DNA of 64,000 bases from Ignatzschineria larvae DSM 13226 (GTDB lineage Bacteria > Pseudomonadota > Gammaproteobacteria > Cardiobacteriales > Wohlfahrtiimonadaceae): contig NZ_CP150637.1 of the NCBI RefSeq assembly GCF_038500265.1, positions 955,501-1,019,500 of the forward strand, in the 5' to 3' direction. Under the pieces are notes generated by a model. It was not told the origin of the DNA, ran no database searches, and saw only the letters and a program-made list of their open reading frames with translations. The position numbers and the translations under genes were made by a program. Below are positions 45,388-54,772 of this stretch, piece by piece (the first letter of the stretch is position 1; each line of letters begins with the position of its first letter).

Positions 45388-46773
45388 TTACTGCTCTAAT
45401 CGTTTTTCAATAATCGCATCAATTTCATCGTGGCCAATTTCTGGAATCGGTTTTTTGAAGAATCGCGTTAAAATCGTGAGATAAACAATGCCTAAGCCAA
45501 GCCAAAGAAGACCAATGGTCATTGCATGCCCATCGAGATTGATCCAGAGCCAGATGGTAAGCGCCATTCCGCAAGCGGGCAAAATTCCGTAGGAGAAGAT
45601 GCCTTTGAGATGGAGATTCTCTCTATTTTGAGTCAAGAGATGGCTTTTGATGACGCATGCATTGACCGAGGTAAAGGCCACTAAAGCACCGAAGCTAATC
45701 ATTGAAACCACTAAATTAAGCGGAATAATGAGGGAAATGAGTGAAAATGTGGCAACGCAGATCAGCGCTAAATGGGGTGTATGGAATTTAGGATGAAGAT
45801 GGTAAAACACTTTTCTGGGTAACACGCCTTCCCGACCCATTGCAAAGAGAATGCGGGAGACACTCGTTTGAGAGGTCATTGCAGAGGCATACACACCGGT
45901 TAAATAAGTGGCTAAGAAGAGATCTGAGAGTAGTTTACCGCTGAAATTACTCATCTCGCCAACACGATTCATAATATCAAGGCTCGCAGTCTCTTGTTTA
46001 CTCTCGAGGGCAAAGTCTTGCCATTCAGGGTAAGAGAGATTTGCCGTATAAGAGATCACTAAGAAAATCGCGCCGGCAATGACAACTGTCAGCATAATCG
46101 CCCGAGGTAAGGTTTTAGAGGCATTTTTAGTCTCTTCTGCCATCGTGGCAATGGCATCAAACCCTAAGAATGCTAAGCAGAGCACTGCAGCACCCGAGAG
46201 TAATCCCCCTAATTCATCGCCTTGAGGGGTTAATGGTGCCAATAGATTAGTCGGTGAAAGCTCAGCACTTCGTAAGCTTAGAACGATAAAGAGGCCGATA
46301 AAGAGTACTTGTAGTGTAATCAGAAAGAGATTCACTGGCGTGACGAGTTTAACGCCGATATAGTTTAAAATCGTGACCGAAATTAAGCATCCAAGAATAA
46401 AGCCCCAAGCGGGAATTGCCGGGAATGCTTCGTGGAGGTAGAGACCAAGTACGACATAATTCACAATGGGAAGAAAGAGATAATCGAGTACTTGTACCCA
46501 ACCTACAGAAAAACCGACGAAAGAGCCAAAGGTCCGTTGACTGTAAGAGTAGGCTGAGCCAGAAAGAGGGAGGAGCGTTGACATACGACAATAACTGAGT
46601 GCGGTAAAAAAGATCATTACCAGCGTAACAATATAGGCAATCGGTAGGTGGCCACTACTGAGGTAAGTGACTTGCCCGTAAGTGGTAAATATTCCTAATG
46701 GAACCATATAGGCTAGGCCAAAGAGGATTAAAATGGGGGTTGTTAAGACTCGGTTCATTGCCGGCTGGGACAT
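45388..46773 (-). CDS. APC-family amino acid/polyamine permease
   Basis: From ATG 46773 the protein has 461 residues and about 12 hydrophobic segments. FGLAYMVPLGIFTTYGQV and the PLSGSAYSYSQRTFG stretch are typical of APC permeases, and the sequence resembles the PuuP putrescine-import branch (not certain). A ggaaggag ribosome site lies 9 bp before this ATG. An upstream TTG or ATG would place the ribosome site inside the gene. The C-terminus is short and acidic. A terminator-like leader hairpin lies about 70 bp upstream. Confidence 0.85.
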   Translation of the reverse strand: MSQPAMNRVLTTPILILFGLAYMVPLGIFTTYGQVTYLSSGHLPIAYIVTLVMIFFTALSYCRMSTLLPLSGSAYSYSQRTFGSFVGFSVGWVQVLDYLFLPIVNYVVLGLYLHEAFPAIPAWGFILGCLISVTILNYIGVKLVTPVNLFLITLQVLFIGLFIVLSLRSAELSPTNLLAPLTPQGDELGGLLSGAAVLCLAFLGFDAIATMAEETKNASKTLPRAIMLTVVIAGAIFLVISYTANLSYPEWQDFALESKQETASLDIMNRVGEMSNFSGKLLSDLFLATYLTGVYASAMTSQTSVSRILFAMGREGVLPRKVFYHLHPKFHTPHLALICVATFSLISLIIPLNLVVSMISFGALVAFTSVNACVIKSHLLTQNRENLHLKGIFSYGILPACGMALTIWLWINLDGHAMTIGLLWLGLGIVYLTILTRFFKKPIPEIGHDEIDAIIEKRLEQ

Positions 46774-46840
46774 CGCTATCATCTCCTTCCAGAAGTCTCT
46801 CAAGAGACCTCTATTAATTAAAACCTCAATATTTTGAGGG

Positions 46841-46887
46841 GTGAAAAAGTCGCCTCAATAGTAGAGCAACTCTCATTCTAGGGCGAC
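46841..46887 (-). promoter_or_regulatory. Terminator-like hairpin in the APC permease leader
   Basis: Read on the - strand, GTCGCC (46887-46882) pairs with GGCGAC (46854-46849) around an inner AGAG/CTCT hairpin and is followed by TTTTT. It lies about 75 bp ahead of the permease start. A further CCTCAA-TATT-TTGAGG hairpin (46824-46839) sits between it and the gene. It could be an attenuator or simply a terminator of upstream transcription. No known riboswitch fold was recognised. Confidence 0.4.
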
Positions 46888-47038
46888 CTATTTATGCCAA
46901 AATAAGATTTAATTTTTTTATGCAATTGAGTGAATAGATAATTTTTTATGAACAGATAACCGGAAAATCCCATTTTAGCTGCTTATCGATCTGCTTTTGC
47001 TAAGAAGATCGTTAAAAGAATAATTATGGTCAATTTTG

Positions 47039-47206
47039 TATGGGCAATTGGGTTTAAGAGAAATTGTTTTAAGCAGTGAGTATTAAATTTTAAAAAACAT
47101 AAAACCATATTAAACAATACTTGCAAGATGCCGAGTAGAACAGTTCATTTGCTTCTTATAACTGATGTCCAGCATTTCCCTAAGCTGATTTTGAATGGAT
47201 CTTACG
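47039..47206. repeat. MITE-like repeat, copy B (degenerate)
   Basis: Aligns with copies A and C along its length (GGGTTTAAGAG near the left, ATTAAACAATACTTGCAAGATGCCG in the core, TTTTGAATGG at the right) but its ends have drifted. It is probably the oldest copy. Boundaries are approximate. Confidence 0.6.
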
Positions 47207-47226
47207 ATAAAAGAGGGATTCAAAAA

Positions 47227-47336
47227 TAGGTCAAAGGGTTATCAAAAAGAACCACTAACAATCACAAAATGAGATGATCTATTCGCCTACCTATTTTGAA
47301 TATCTTTAGTGGTTTCTATTCTATTCTATTGACCTA
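47227..47336. repeat. Nested inverted repeats downstream of the amidohydrolase gene
   Basis: Two nested pairs are present: TAGGTCAA (47227-47234) with TTGACCTA (47329-47336), and AACCACTAA (47250-47258) with TTAGTGGTT (47306-47314). They could fold the 3' region of the - strand gene ending at 47347, or mark a small element. No gene lies inside. Confidence 0.5.
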
Positions 47337-47346
47337 ACTGTAGGTT

Positions 47347-49071
47347 CTATGAGGCTTGATAGACCGTTTTTCCGCCAATGACGGTTTTGAGAATTTTGAC
47401 ATTCTCAATATCTTCCGGTGCATTATCGAGAGGATTGCGATCAAGAATGATGTAATCTGCGAGTTTTCCTGCTTCTAGAGAACCCACATATTGTTCTGCC
47501 CCTAACATATAGGCCGCTTCAATCGTTGCAGTGCGTAATACTTCGGTAATGGTAAGATCACGATCGGTATCTAAGCGAGGATTATTCGGTGCTGCACCTT
47601 TACGAGTGACGGCCACTTTGAAGTCGTGCCACTCATCTAACGGATCGATAGGCCAGTCACTACCAAAGGCGACTCTCACGCCGGCATCGATAAATTTACC
47701 GGCGGTTTCTAAATGTTCAAATCGCTCTTCGCCGAGAATATCCCGCATCTCATCGGCAAATTCCTGCGTATAACCTGCCCATTGATATGAGAGGCAAGGG
47801 ATCGCTTCTAAGGTTTTAAAGCGATCATATTGATGGGGTGCTGTGAGCTCATTATGCGCTAATGCAGGGCGAATATCTTTGCCAGGTAATGCATTACGCA
47901 TTGATTCAATCGCATCGAGTGTGACTTCAATCGCACCATCGGCAACCGTATGCATATGAGGATGGAAGCCTTCTCGGCTCACTTCGGTAATAAGACCGGT
48001 CAGAATCTCATTAGGGTAGTAGAGATAACCTTTGTTATCAGATGGTTGCCAATTCGGCGCGTCTTTCGTGCCCACATTTTTGCGATAAGGGGCAAGAACG
48101 GAGGCGGTATTGATCGGTGATTGCATTACGCCGTCAACGAAGAACTTGGCGTGATGTATAAAGATGCCAGGTTCTACTTGCCATTGTGGATCGGTATAAC
48201 GTGCAGCAAAGCGTTTCATCTCTGCCACTGCTTGCGGAATATCATTGATAGTTGGTGCTTTATCGGGGGTGATTTCTCTTGCACCAAAGAGGCGAATAGT
48301 GAGCTTTTTCTCATCTTTTAATGTGGTAAAAGCATCAAATTGTAAGGGAAGCGCGCGGGCATCCATTACTGTAGTCACACCTTGACTATTGAGTAGCTGC
48401 TGTACTTCTTCGGCGACAATGACAGCACTCTCTGGATCTAATACAGGAATACTATCAAAAGCGCGCATTGCCGGCGCATCTTCCATAATACCATTGAGCG
48501 TACCATCAGGATAACGACGGATTGTACCATCAACAGGTGTTGGCGTATTCTCATCAATATTGAAGAGCTCAAGCGCGCGGCTATTGGCCACTAAGGTATG
48601 ACAATCATTGGCAAAGAGAATCACCGGGCGCTTGGTATCGAGGCTATCTAAATCTCTGCGTGTGATATCAGTGCCGAGCGGGAGAACGGCTTGGCGTAAA
48701 AATGCGCGTACTTGTAACCAATCATTTTCCCCTTTTTTAGGATCTTGATCGAGATAATCTTGGACAAATTTCAGCGTATCCGCAACGGTAAGACTCGCAT
48801 AATCGAGGTTACACCCTGATAGTTGTAATCCGCCCCAAAATGGATGGAGATGGGCATCAATAATGCCCGGCATCAACATTTTACCAGCAAGGTCGATCAT
48901 CTCTACATTTTGAAATTCTAATGTTTTTGACATTGCTGATTTGACGGCTTCAAGTGTTCCTACTGCGGCGATTTTACCCTCTATAATAGCTATTGCCTCT
49001 GCAAGTGGCTGTTTTATATCTGCCGTAAAGATGGGGCCGTTGTAATAAATTCGTGCTGCAGTCGATTGCAT
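47347..49071 (-). CDS. YtcJ-like amidohydrolase family protein
   Basis: From ATG 49071 the protein has 574 residues. An aaaggag ribosome site lies 9 bp upstream; the ORF-initial TTG is not preferred. Metal-site motifs are visible: MPGIIDAHLHPFWGG (HxH) near residue 75, HMHTVADGAIEVTLD, and FGSDWPIDPLDEW near the C-terminal third. The family hydrolyses amide or similar bonds in small molecules; the substrate is unknown. There is no signal peptide. Nested inverted repeats follow its stop. Confidence 0.88.
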   Translation of the reverse strand: MQSTAARIYYNGPIFTADIKQPLAEAIAIIEGKIAAVGTLEAVKSAMSKTLEFQNVEMIDLAGKMLMPGIIDAHLHPFWGGLQLSGCNLDYASLTVADTLKFVQDYLDQDPKKGENDWLQVRAFLRQAVLPLGTDITRRDLDSLDTKRPVILFANDCHTLVANSRALELFNIDENTPTPVDGTIRRYPDGTLNGIMEDAPAMRAFDSIPVLDPESAVIVAEEVQQLLNSQGVTTVMDARALPLQFDAFTTLKDEKKLTIRLFGAREITPDKAPTINDIPQAVAEMKRFAARYTDPQWQVEPGIFIHHAKFFVDGVMQSPINTASVLAPYRKNVGTKDAPNWQPSDNKGYLYYPNEILTGLITEVSREGFHPHMHTVADGAIEVTLDAIESMRNALPGKDIRPALAHNELTAPHQYDRFKTLEAIPCLSYQWAGYTQEFADEMRDILGEERFEHLETAGKFIDAGVRVAFGSDWPIDPLDEWHDFKVAVTRKGAAPNNPRLDTDRDLTITEVLRTATIEAAYMLGAEQYVGSLEAGKLADYIILDRNPLDNAPEDIENVKILKTVIGGKTVYQAS

Positions 49072-49160
49072 CGCCAAAACTCCTTTAAAGTAATGAAACA
49101 GAGTAATTATTTTCTGATTATAAGTTGATTGCTAAAATGCTGATAATCATTGATTTACGC

Positions 49161-49198
49161 GTCTATGAGTAGATTTATGAGTAGATCTACTCATAGAC
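49161..49198. repeat. Perfect 14-bp inverted repeat
   Basis: GTCTATGAGTAGAT (49161-49174) and ATCTACTCATAGAC (49185-49198) are separated by 10 bp. It lies between the torD terminator and the amidohydrolase start. It could be an operator of the amidohydrolase gene or a second terminator stem. Confidence 0.5.
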
Positions 49199-49207
49199 AA
49201 AGTAAAA

Positions 49208-49225
49208 ACGCTCCAATGGGAGCGT
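49208..49225 (-). terminator. Rho-independent terminator of the tor operon
   Basis: On the - strand ACGCTCC, a four-base loop CATT, and GGAGCGT are followed by TTTTAC. It lies about 95 bp after the torD stop. Confidence 0.8.
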
Positions 49226-49318
49226 CCTAGATACATTTAATTACCTACGACAAATCTGCAAGATATGCAGGATATGCATTTAGGTATGGGCTATCATACC
49301 CTTTTAGGGCTAGATAAT

Positions 49319-50002
49319 CTATGCTTCTTCATTCTGACACATTACTAGTAATTGCCGATCTTCTTTAACATAGGCAAGTAATAGCGCCATTATGGCAGGA
49401 TAGAATCGGCTTTTTACGGGGACATTTTTCCCTTTTGCCACAAATTGCGGTAACCAACTTAAAAGGGCATCATCGATAAATTGAATCTGAGTAGTGGCGA
49501 TCTCCTGCATCATTGCCGGATCTTGCGATTGCGGTTTACTATTCCACTTGGCAAGCACTGTGAGAATGACGGCAAGATGATCGGCAGGCTCATTGAATTG
49601 TTGATCCACTGCTAATTGATTATCGGCCAGTAATTTTTGCATGGCTGTTTCAATATGCCCAAAAAGGTTACCATCTTTCTCTAAATAGTGAGAAGCATAA
49701 GGAAGTGCCGCACGTTTAGCATCTAACAGGAAGAGTGCCGCAAAATCGGCGGCTAATTCTAATTGAATCTCTTTCTGCTCAGTACCAAGATTTTTCCAAT
49801 CTTCAATCGCTGCTTGCAGTGCGATGGTTTCAGTCTCAAAACCACTTTCATTGAAAAAGGCTAAGAGCGGGGTAATGGCTTCATTTTGATAAGCTTCGAT
49901 TTGTGCTTCAGTGAGTTCTAATGCAAAGAGGGAAGCAAACCATTGATAAATCTCTGCGCGTCTTGCGGTTAAGGTTGGCCAAAGCGTGTTTATATCTGTC
50001 AT
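49319..50002 (-). CDS. torD: TorD, chaperone of TMAO reductase
   Basis: A 227-residue all-helical protein of the TorD/DmsD family (AEIYQWFASLFALELT at the start, then the E-x3-D-x2-A-x2-F-L segment ELAADFAALFLLDAKRAALPYASHYL). TorD binds TorA's twin-arginine signal peptide and helps cofactor insertion before export. It is last in the tor operon. It is separated from torA by a 344-bp gap that contains a hairpin and a MITE-like repeat, so its coupling to torA may be weakened. Confidence 0.9.
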   Translation of the reverse strand: MTDINTLWPTLTARRAEIYQWFASLFALELTEAQIEAYQNEAITPLLAFFNESGFETETIALQAAIEDWKNLGTEQKEIQLELAADFAALFLLDAKRAALPYASHYLEKDGNLFGHIETAMQKLLADNQLAVDQQFNEPADHLAVILTVLAKWNSKPQSQDPAMMQEIATTQIQFIDDALLSWLPQFVAKGKNVPVKSRFYPAIMALLLAYVKEDRQLLVMCQNEEA

Positions 50003-50051
50003 ATCGATCCTTTATTGAGGTGAATGAGTTGAGGGCTGATTGTGCATTTTA

Positions 50052-50225
50052 TATAGTAAATTTGGTTTAAGAAAAATGGCTTTTAAACAGCTATTGTGGG
50101 GGTTTAAAAGAAGATAAAATCTGACTTACCAACACTTGCAAGATGCCGGATAGAACAGCATCCTTGTCTCTTACAACCGATGCGCCGGCATTTAAATGAG
50201 CTTCTTTTGAACCGATATTACTATA
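50052..50225. repeat. MITE-like repeat, copy C (174 bp)
   Basis: Begins TATAGTAAATTTGGTTTAAG and ends TTTTGAACCGATATTACTATA, the best-preserved terminal inverted repeats of the three copies. It shares the ACACTTGCAAGATGCCGGAT core and GCGCCGGCATTTAAAT. It lies between torA and torD. Confidence 0.78.
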
Positions 50226-50294
50226 GTGAGTATTTTTGAGGTGTTCCTGTAGAGACATTGATCATCAAAGATAATGGGATCCCTAAATAACTAG

Positions 50295-50322
50295 AAAGAC
50301 AATGCCGGGTAGCATTGTCTTT
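50295..50322 (-). terminator. Hairpin between torA and torD
   Basis: AAAGACAATGC (50295-50305) and GCATTGTCTTT (50312-50322) form an 11-bp stem with loop CGGGTA. It is 25 bp after the torA stop. The U-tract on the - strand is weak, so it could reduce but not end torD transcription. Confidence 0.55.
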
Positions 50323-50346
50323 TAAAGTTATTGTGACATCTCGGAA

Positions 50347-52866
50347 TTATGATAATTCTTTGACGATATTGCCATCAGGATCCACCATTGTAGGACCACC
50401 AAAGGCAGTAACTCTTGGTGGAATACCTTCAAATTTCTCAAAGTCTACCACACAAGTATTTGCGCTCACCGCTTGCGCGAGTTTTGAGCTACCGATATCT
50501 TGTGTTAAAACATTCGCATCACCGTAAGTATCAAGTGAACCGATACGCTCATCAACAGGTCCATACCAGCCCCCTTCGTGGATACGTACAATTCCTTGTG
50601 GGTAATCATTTGATAAACGCGCACCGGCCAATAATTGACCACGATCGTTAAAGACCCGAACGAGATCTCCTTCCTCAATCCCTTTACGCATTGCATCAAT
50701 CGGGTTGATGTAGATCGGTTCACGATCTTGAACGGTATAGCGATCACGGGCACTATCGACTTCACACATCTGTGAGTGTAGACGTTTATCGGGGTGAATT
50801 GACTGTAACCAGAATGGGAACTTATCAGATTTAGGGCCGCCATGTGAACGCTCAGATTTTTCCATCCAGATCGGATGACCTTTACAGTCATCGTAACCAA
50901 ATGAGGCGATCTTACGGCTATAAATCTCGATAAAGCCAGAAGGTGTCCCCAGAGCATTAACCTCAGGATCTTCTCTAAAGGCCGCGTGTTGAACAAATGG
51001 TTTACCATCAGGGAAGAGCACATAGCCTTTTTCCCAGAACTCTTCAAAGGATGGCATATAGAAGCCTTTTTGAAGATTCTCGGCATAGCAATCATTATAG
51101 AGTTTCTCAATCCATTGCATCTCATTCATGCCTTGGCAATACTCCTCTTCACGACCTAAGCGCTTCGCAAAGTCATACCAAATATCAAAATCAGAACGAG
51201 ATTGATAGAGGGGATCTACAAGTTTATGCATTGCAATAATACCGCGATTACAGTAAGTACCATACATATCAAGGTCATTGCGCTCATAAGTGGTACATGC
51301 AGGTAAAACGATATCTGCAAATCGGCAGGTGGCTGTCCAGTTATAATCGATGGATACAATGGTTTCTAGCTCAAGATATTTACGTTTCATACGATTCTTA
51401 TCTTGATGACGGGCCCAATGGTTTGAGCCTGAGAATACTGCCATTTTATACGCCGGCAATTTAATACGTTGACCATTAAAATCAATTTCTCGGCCATCAA
51501 TCGCATCAATTGCCCGTGTTAATGGGATCACTGAAACCGCACCCTTATAATCTTCGCTCTCATATTTTGGTTTACGACCGAAGTCGAGATTGAGAGGGAA
51601 TGAACCTGGCATTGATGCACCTGTTGCTGTCACACCTGCGCCACTATAGTTGTGCGAGTAGCTAATACCACCACCAGGAAGACCAATTTGACCCAACATA
51701 GAAGCGATAATCGCCGCCATCCAGAAAGGCTGTTCCCCATGTTGATTACGCTGAATACCCCAGCCCACCATAATTTGTGTGCGTTTTGAGGCCATTAAGC
51801 GGGCAAGCTCACGAATACGATCAGCCGGTACACCACAAATAGGTTCCGCCCACTCAGGGGTTTTCTCAACCATATCTTCCGTCTCGCCTTTAAGGTAAGG
51901 GAGGAAGAGTTCAAAACCCACCGTATAAGTATCAATAAAGTCTTTATCGTAAAGATCTTCTTTCCATAAAGTATGGGCAATCGCTAACTGGAATGCCACA
52001 TCCGTTAATGGATTGAGATACTGATGCTCTGATTTAAGGTATTTTTGCGTTTTGGTAACAATTGGGTCAATTGAGATGACTTGCATTTCACCTTTGGCCA
52101 CTTTATCTTTGATCTGCTCAAGGTAGATAAAGGATTCATGAGTCTCAGTATTCCAACCAATCTGCAAGTTTTTGATCGGATCCATCGCCCACATCACGAG
52201 AAGCTCTGTATTATCAACAATATATTCCCAAGAAGTTCCTTGGATATACACTTCAGTGGTTCCCATCACATAAGGCATAATGGTTTGACCCGCACCTGTG
52301 GAGTAATCCTGCATCGTGCCCACACTATTCCCATGCATTTTGATACCGCGATGCATATGGTTACCACAGCTATGGACTTGACCGACAGAGCGCCAGCCCA
52401 CATGACCACGCATCAAACCGCTTGGTCCATAAGTTTGCTGGATACGCTCCATCTCGTTATACATTAAATCTAACGCCTGATCCCAGCTTACCCGTACGAA
52501 ACGGTTATCGCCACGTTGACGGCGATCACTATAATGGCCATTTTTGAACCAATCTAAGCGCACCATTGGGTAACGAACCCGAGATGAGTTATAGATAATG
52601 CCGGGGATATTGTAGATCAGATCAGATGGGAATTTGTCGAACTCAAAAGGTACCACTTCCGTGACTTTATTACCGACTACTTTAGCCCGGAATGCCCCCC
52701 AGTGTGAGCCGGAGAATTTCCAATTATCGAGAATAGAATGTTCAATATTCTCAGCATTTTGGGTGACAACGCTATTTGTATTAGCCAGAACTATAGGTGC
52801 AACTAAAGTACCGGCAGAGATTGCAGAGATTGCTTTTAGAAAACCTCGGCGTGAATGATTTTTCAT
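50347..52866 (-). CDS. torA: TorA, periplasmic trimethylamine N-oxide reductase
   Basis: An 839-residue molybdoenzyme of the DMSO/TMAO reductase family. A twin-arginine signal (SRRGFLKAISA at residues 4-14) directs Tat export. The DYSTGAGQTIMPYVMGT region holds the serine that ligates molybdenum in this family. The IMVGWGIQRNQHGEQPFWM and C-terminal DLVRVFNDRGQLLAGA segments bind the pterin cofactors. It reduces TMAO to trimethylamine and takes electrons from TorC. A perfect aaggag ribosome site lies ahead. torC starts 46 bp upstream of it. Confidence 0.95.
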   Translation of the reverse strand: MKNHSRRGFLKAISAISAGTLVAPIVLANTNSVVTQNAENIEHSILDNWKFSGSHWGAFRAKVVGNKVTEVVPFEFDKFPSDLIYNIPGIIYNSSRVRYPMVRLDWFKNGHYSDRRQRGDNRFVRVSWDQALDLMYNEMERIQQTYGPSGLMRGHVGWRSVGQVHSCGNHMHRGIKMHGNSVGTMQDYSTGAGQTIMPYVMGTTEVYIQGTSWEYIVDNTELLVMWAMDPIKNLQIGWNTETHESFIYLEQIKDKVAKGEMQVISIDPIVTKTQKYLKSEHQYLNPLTDVAFQLAIAHTLWKEDLYDKDFIDTYTVGFELFLPYLKGETEDMVEKTPEWAEPICGVPADRIRELARLMASKRTQIMVGWGIQRNQHGEQPFWMAAIIASMLGQIGLPGGGISYSHNYSGAGVTATGASMPGSFPLNLDFGRKPKYESEDYKGAVSVIPLTRAIDAIDGREIDFNGQRIKLPAYKMAVFSGSNHWARHQDKNRMKRKYLELETIVSIDYNWTATCRFADIVLPACTTYERNDLDMYGTYCNRGIIAMHKLVDPLYQSRSDFDIWYDFAKRLGREEEYCQGMNEMQWIEKLYNDCYAENLQKGFYMPSFEEFWEKGYVLFPDGKPFVQHAAFREDPEVNALGTPSGFIEIYSRKIASFGYDDCKGHPIWMEKSERSHGGPKSDKFPFWLQSIHPDKRLHSQMCEVDSARDRYTVQDREPIYINPIDAMRKGIEEGDLVRVFNDRGQLLAGARLSNDYPQGIVRIHEGGWYGPVDERIGSLDTYGDANVLTQDIGSSKLAQAVSANTCVVDFEKFEGIPPRVTAFGGPTMVDPDGNIVKELS

Positions 52867-52912
52867 TTTTGACTCCTTAAAATGGATAGATCAATAAGAT
52901 CTTGCAGATCGG

Positions 52913-54103
52913 TTACTCAGCTTGATTACTTCTTGTTGAATGTAGCTGTAGATATTTCAAGATAAGTGAAGCACTATCATTATCTAAGTTAGTAAATCCG
53001 ACCATTCCATTGAAAATACCAGGCCATGTGTTGGTATCAAATTGATCCACTAATGGTTGTTGATGGCAAACACTACAGCTTGCATTATAGCTTGTATCAG
53101 CAAAAGTCCAGAGCGGGGTTGCATCTTCAATTAAACCGCCATTTTTGATCCATGCGGATGCTTTCACTTTCTGCCACTCAAGACCGGTAAGTGGATCCTC
53201 TTTACTCTCTAAAACTTCGACATACTCATTATTTTGAGCAATCGTTTTATCAAGAATGACACTCATGATATTAAGACCGAAATCCTCATACCAAACGCGG
53301 CCATAACCTTTATTTTTGCGCCATAACTCAAACTCGATTAACTCAGCATCCCCTTTTTTGTCGAGGACTTTAACCGCAGTTGCTGTTTCAATCGAACCAA
53401 TCGGCTCTTGTAATTTCTCATCAAGATAGAGTGGTTGTGGTAATACATTGTAGTATTCATGATTTGCACTTGTTTTGGTCTTATGAGCCGTTGCCATAAT
53501 GTCATCTAGCGCTGGGTCACGAAGGCGTTCAACTTTTGGTAATTGATGGGCAATCCCTTTATGGCATTCGATACAGCTAATATTCCGTTCAGCTGCGCTC
53601 TTCATTTCCATCTGTGCCATGATATCCATCTTGTCGAAATCCATATGTTTGTAATCATGACAAGAGCGGCACTCTTTAGAGCCGTTGGCATTCATACGAT
53701 CCCACTCTCTTTGTGCTAATACTAAGCGTTTATCGAGGAATTTTTCTCGTGTGCCGATATCGCCGGTAATATGTGACCAAACTTCACGGCTTGCTTGCAT
53801 TTTACGCGCAATTTTATCGGTAAAGTTGTGAGGAACGTGGCAGTCCGCGCAGTAAGCTCTCACACCCGTTCTATTTTTGAAGTGGACAGTCTCTTGTAAT
53901 TCTGGGTAGACATTGTCCCCCATAGTGTGACAGCTGATACAGAATGCTTCGGAGTTAGTATATTTAAGCCCCGTATCAAAAGCATTCCAGAATAGAATAC
54001 CGGCAATAAAACCACCAGTAACTAACACGCCTAATCCAATTCGCATACTAGGGCGAAGGAAGAGATTATAGAGCGCTTGTTTAATGCGTTTAAATGTTTC
54101 CAT
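52913..54103 (-). CDS. torC: TorC, pentaheme c-type cytochrome
   Basis: A 396-residue protein with an N-terminal membrane anchor (residues about 19-40) and five CxxCH heme motifs: CISCH, CADCH, CRSCH, CIECH and, in a separate C-terminal domain, CSVCH. This is the TorC layout: a NapC/NirT-like tetraheme domain plus a monoheme domain. It passes electrons from menaquinol to TorA. It lies between torE and torA on the same strand. Confidence 0.95.
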   Translation of the reverse strand: METFKRIKQALYNLFLRPSMRIGLGVLVTGGFIAGILFWNAFDTGLKYTNSEAFCISCHTMGDNVYPELQETVHFKNRTGVRAYCADCHVPHNFTDKIARKMQASREVWSHITGDIGTREKFLDKRLVLAQREWDRMNANGSKECRSCHDYKHMDFDKMDIMAQMEMKSAAERNISCIECHKGIAHQLPKVERLRDPALDDIMATAHKTKTSANHEYYNVLPQPLYLDEKLQEPIGSIETATAVKVLDKKGDAELIEFELWRKNKGYGRVWYEDFGLNIMSVILDKTIAQNNEYVEVLESKEDPLTGLEWQKVKASAWIKNGGLIEDATPLWTFADTSYNASCSVCHQQPLVDQFDTNTWPGIFNGMVGFTNLDNDSASLILKYLQLHSTRSNQAE

Positions 54104-54331
54104 TTAACGACTCCTTTAAAAACAGTGATATAACTTTAAAAAGATCTTATGGAAAATAGCTTGAATATTCATCGTTGATTAATCATTTAATGACGAAGAG
54201 AACGCTAATTCTGAATAAATCTGAAAAGAAATCTGAAAGATAAAAAGCAAATAGAAATAGGCAAAATAATAAATTTAACTGTTGATTGTTAAATATTTTC
54301 CGATTATGAATAATCAATTAATTATTGATGA

Positions 54332-54505
54332 TTAAGCAGGTGGTCCCCAGAAGAGAAGCTGCATAAACCAGATAAAGAAGCCATAAGCACCAATTGCACA
54401 GACTGCCAAAATAGGCAGGATAATAATTGCCAATAGTAGAAAGCTGCGCCATTCTTCAAGTTTTGGAGAGATCTTTTTACTATCTTCTGTATAACTTTTT
54501 TTCAT
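54332..54505 (-). CDS. torE: TorE, small NapE-like membrane protein
   Basis: A 57-residue protein, too short for most gene filters. One or two hydrophobic stretches (FLLLAIIILPILAVCAIGAYG) follow a charged start with KLEEWRSF, and the end is LLFWGPPA. This matches NapE/TorE proteins encoded beside torC. Its role in TMAO respiration is not clear. It is first in the torECAD order, 228 bp ahead of torC. The start codon follows a weak aggg ribosome site. Confidence 0.82.
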   Translation of the reverse strand: MKKSYTEDSKKISPKLEEWRSFLLLAIIILPILAVCAIGAYGFFIWFMQLLFWGPPA

Positions 54506-54531
54506 TGTATGTCCCTAGAAAAGATGGTTAT

Positions 54532-54545
54532 GATATTTAAATATC
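54532..54545. promoter_or_regulatory. Perfect palindrome upstream of torE
   Basis: GATATTTAAATATC is a perfect 14-bp palindrome 27 bp upstream of the torE start. It may be an operator; it does not match the E. coli TorR box or an FNR site. The rest of 54506-54772 is AT-rich with no convincing gene. Confidence 0.35.
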
Positions 54546-54772
54546 AGTCTAAATGACTACGATAATCATAGCTAAAAAAGATAGTTATAGATAATACTAT
54601 TTAATTATAAAAATTGATATATGCCAATTTTTGTATGATTTTATATAAGAATATTTCTCATTTATTTGAAATATTTTTAATATCAATAAGCTATGGAGAT
54701 TCCTTAGAAGCGATATTGGGAAAAATACAACTTTGAAAGTATTTTTTGGTAAATAATTAATAATTACTATTA

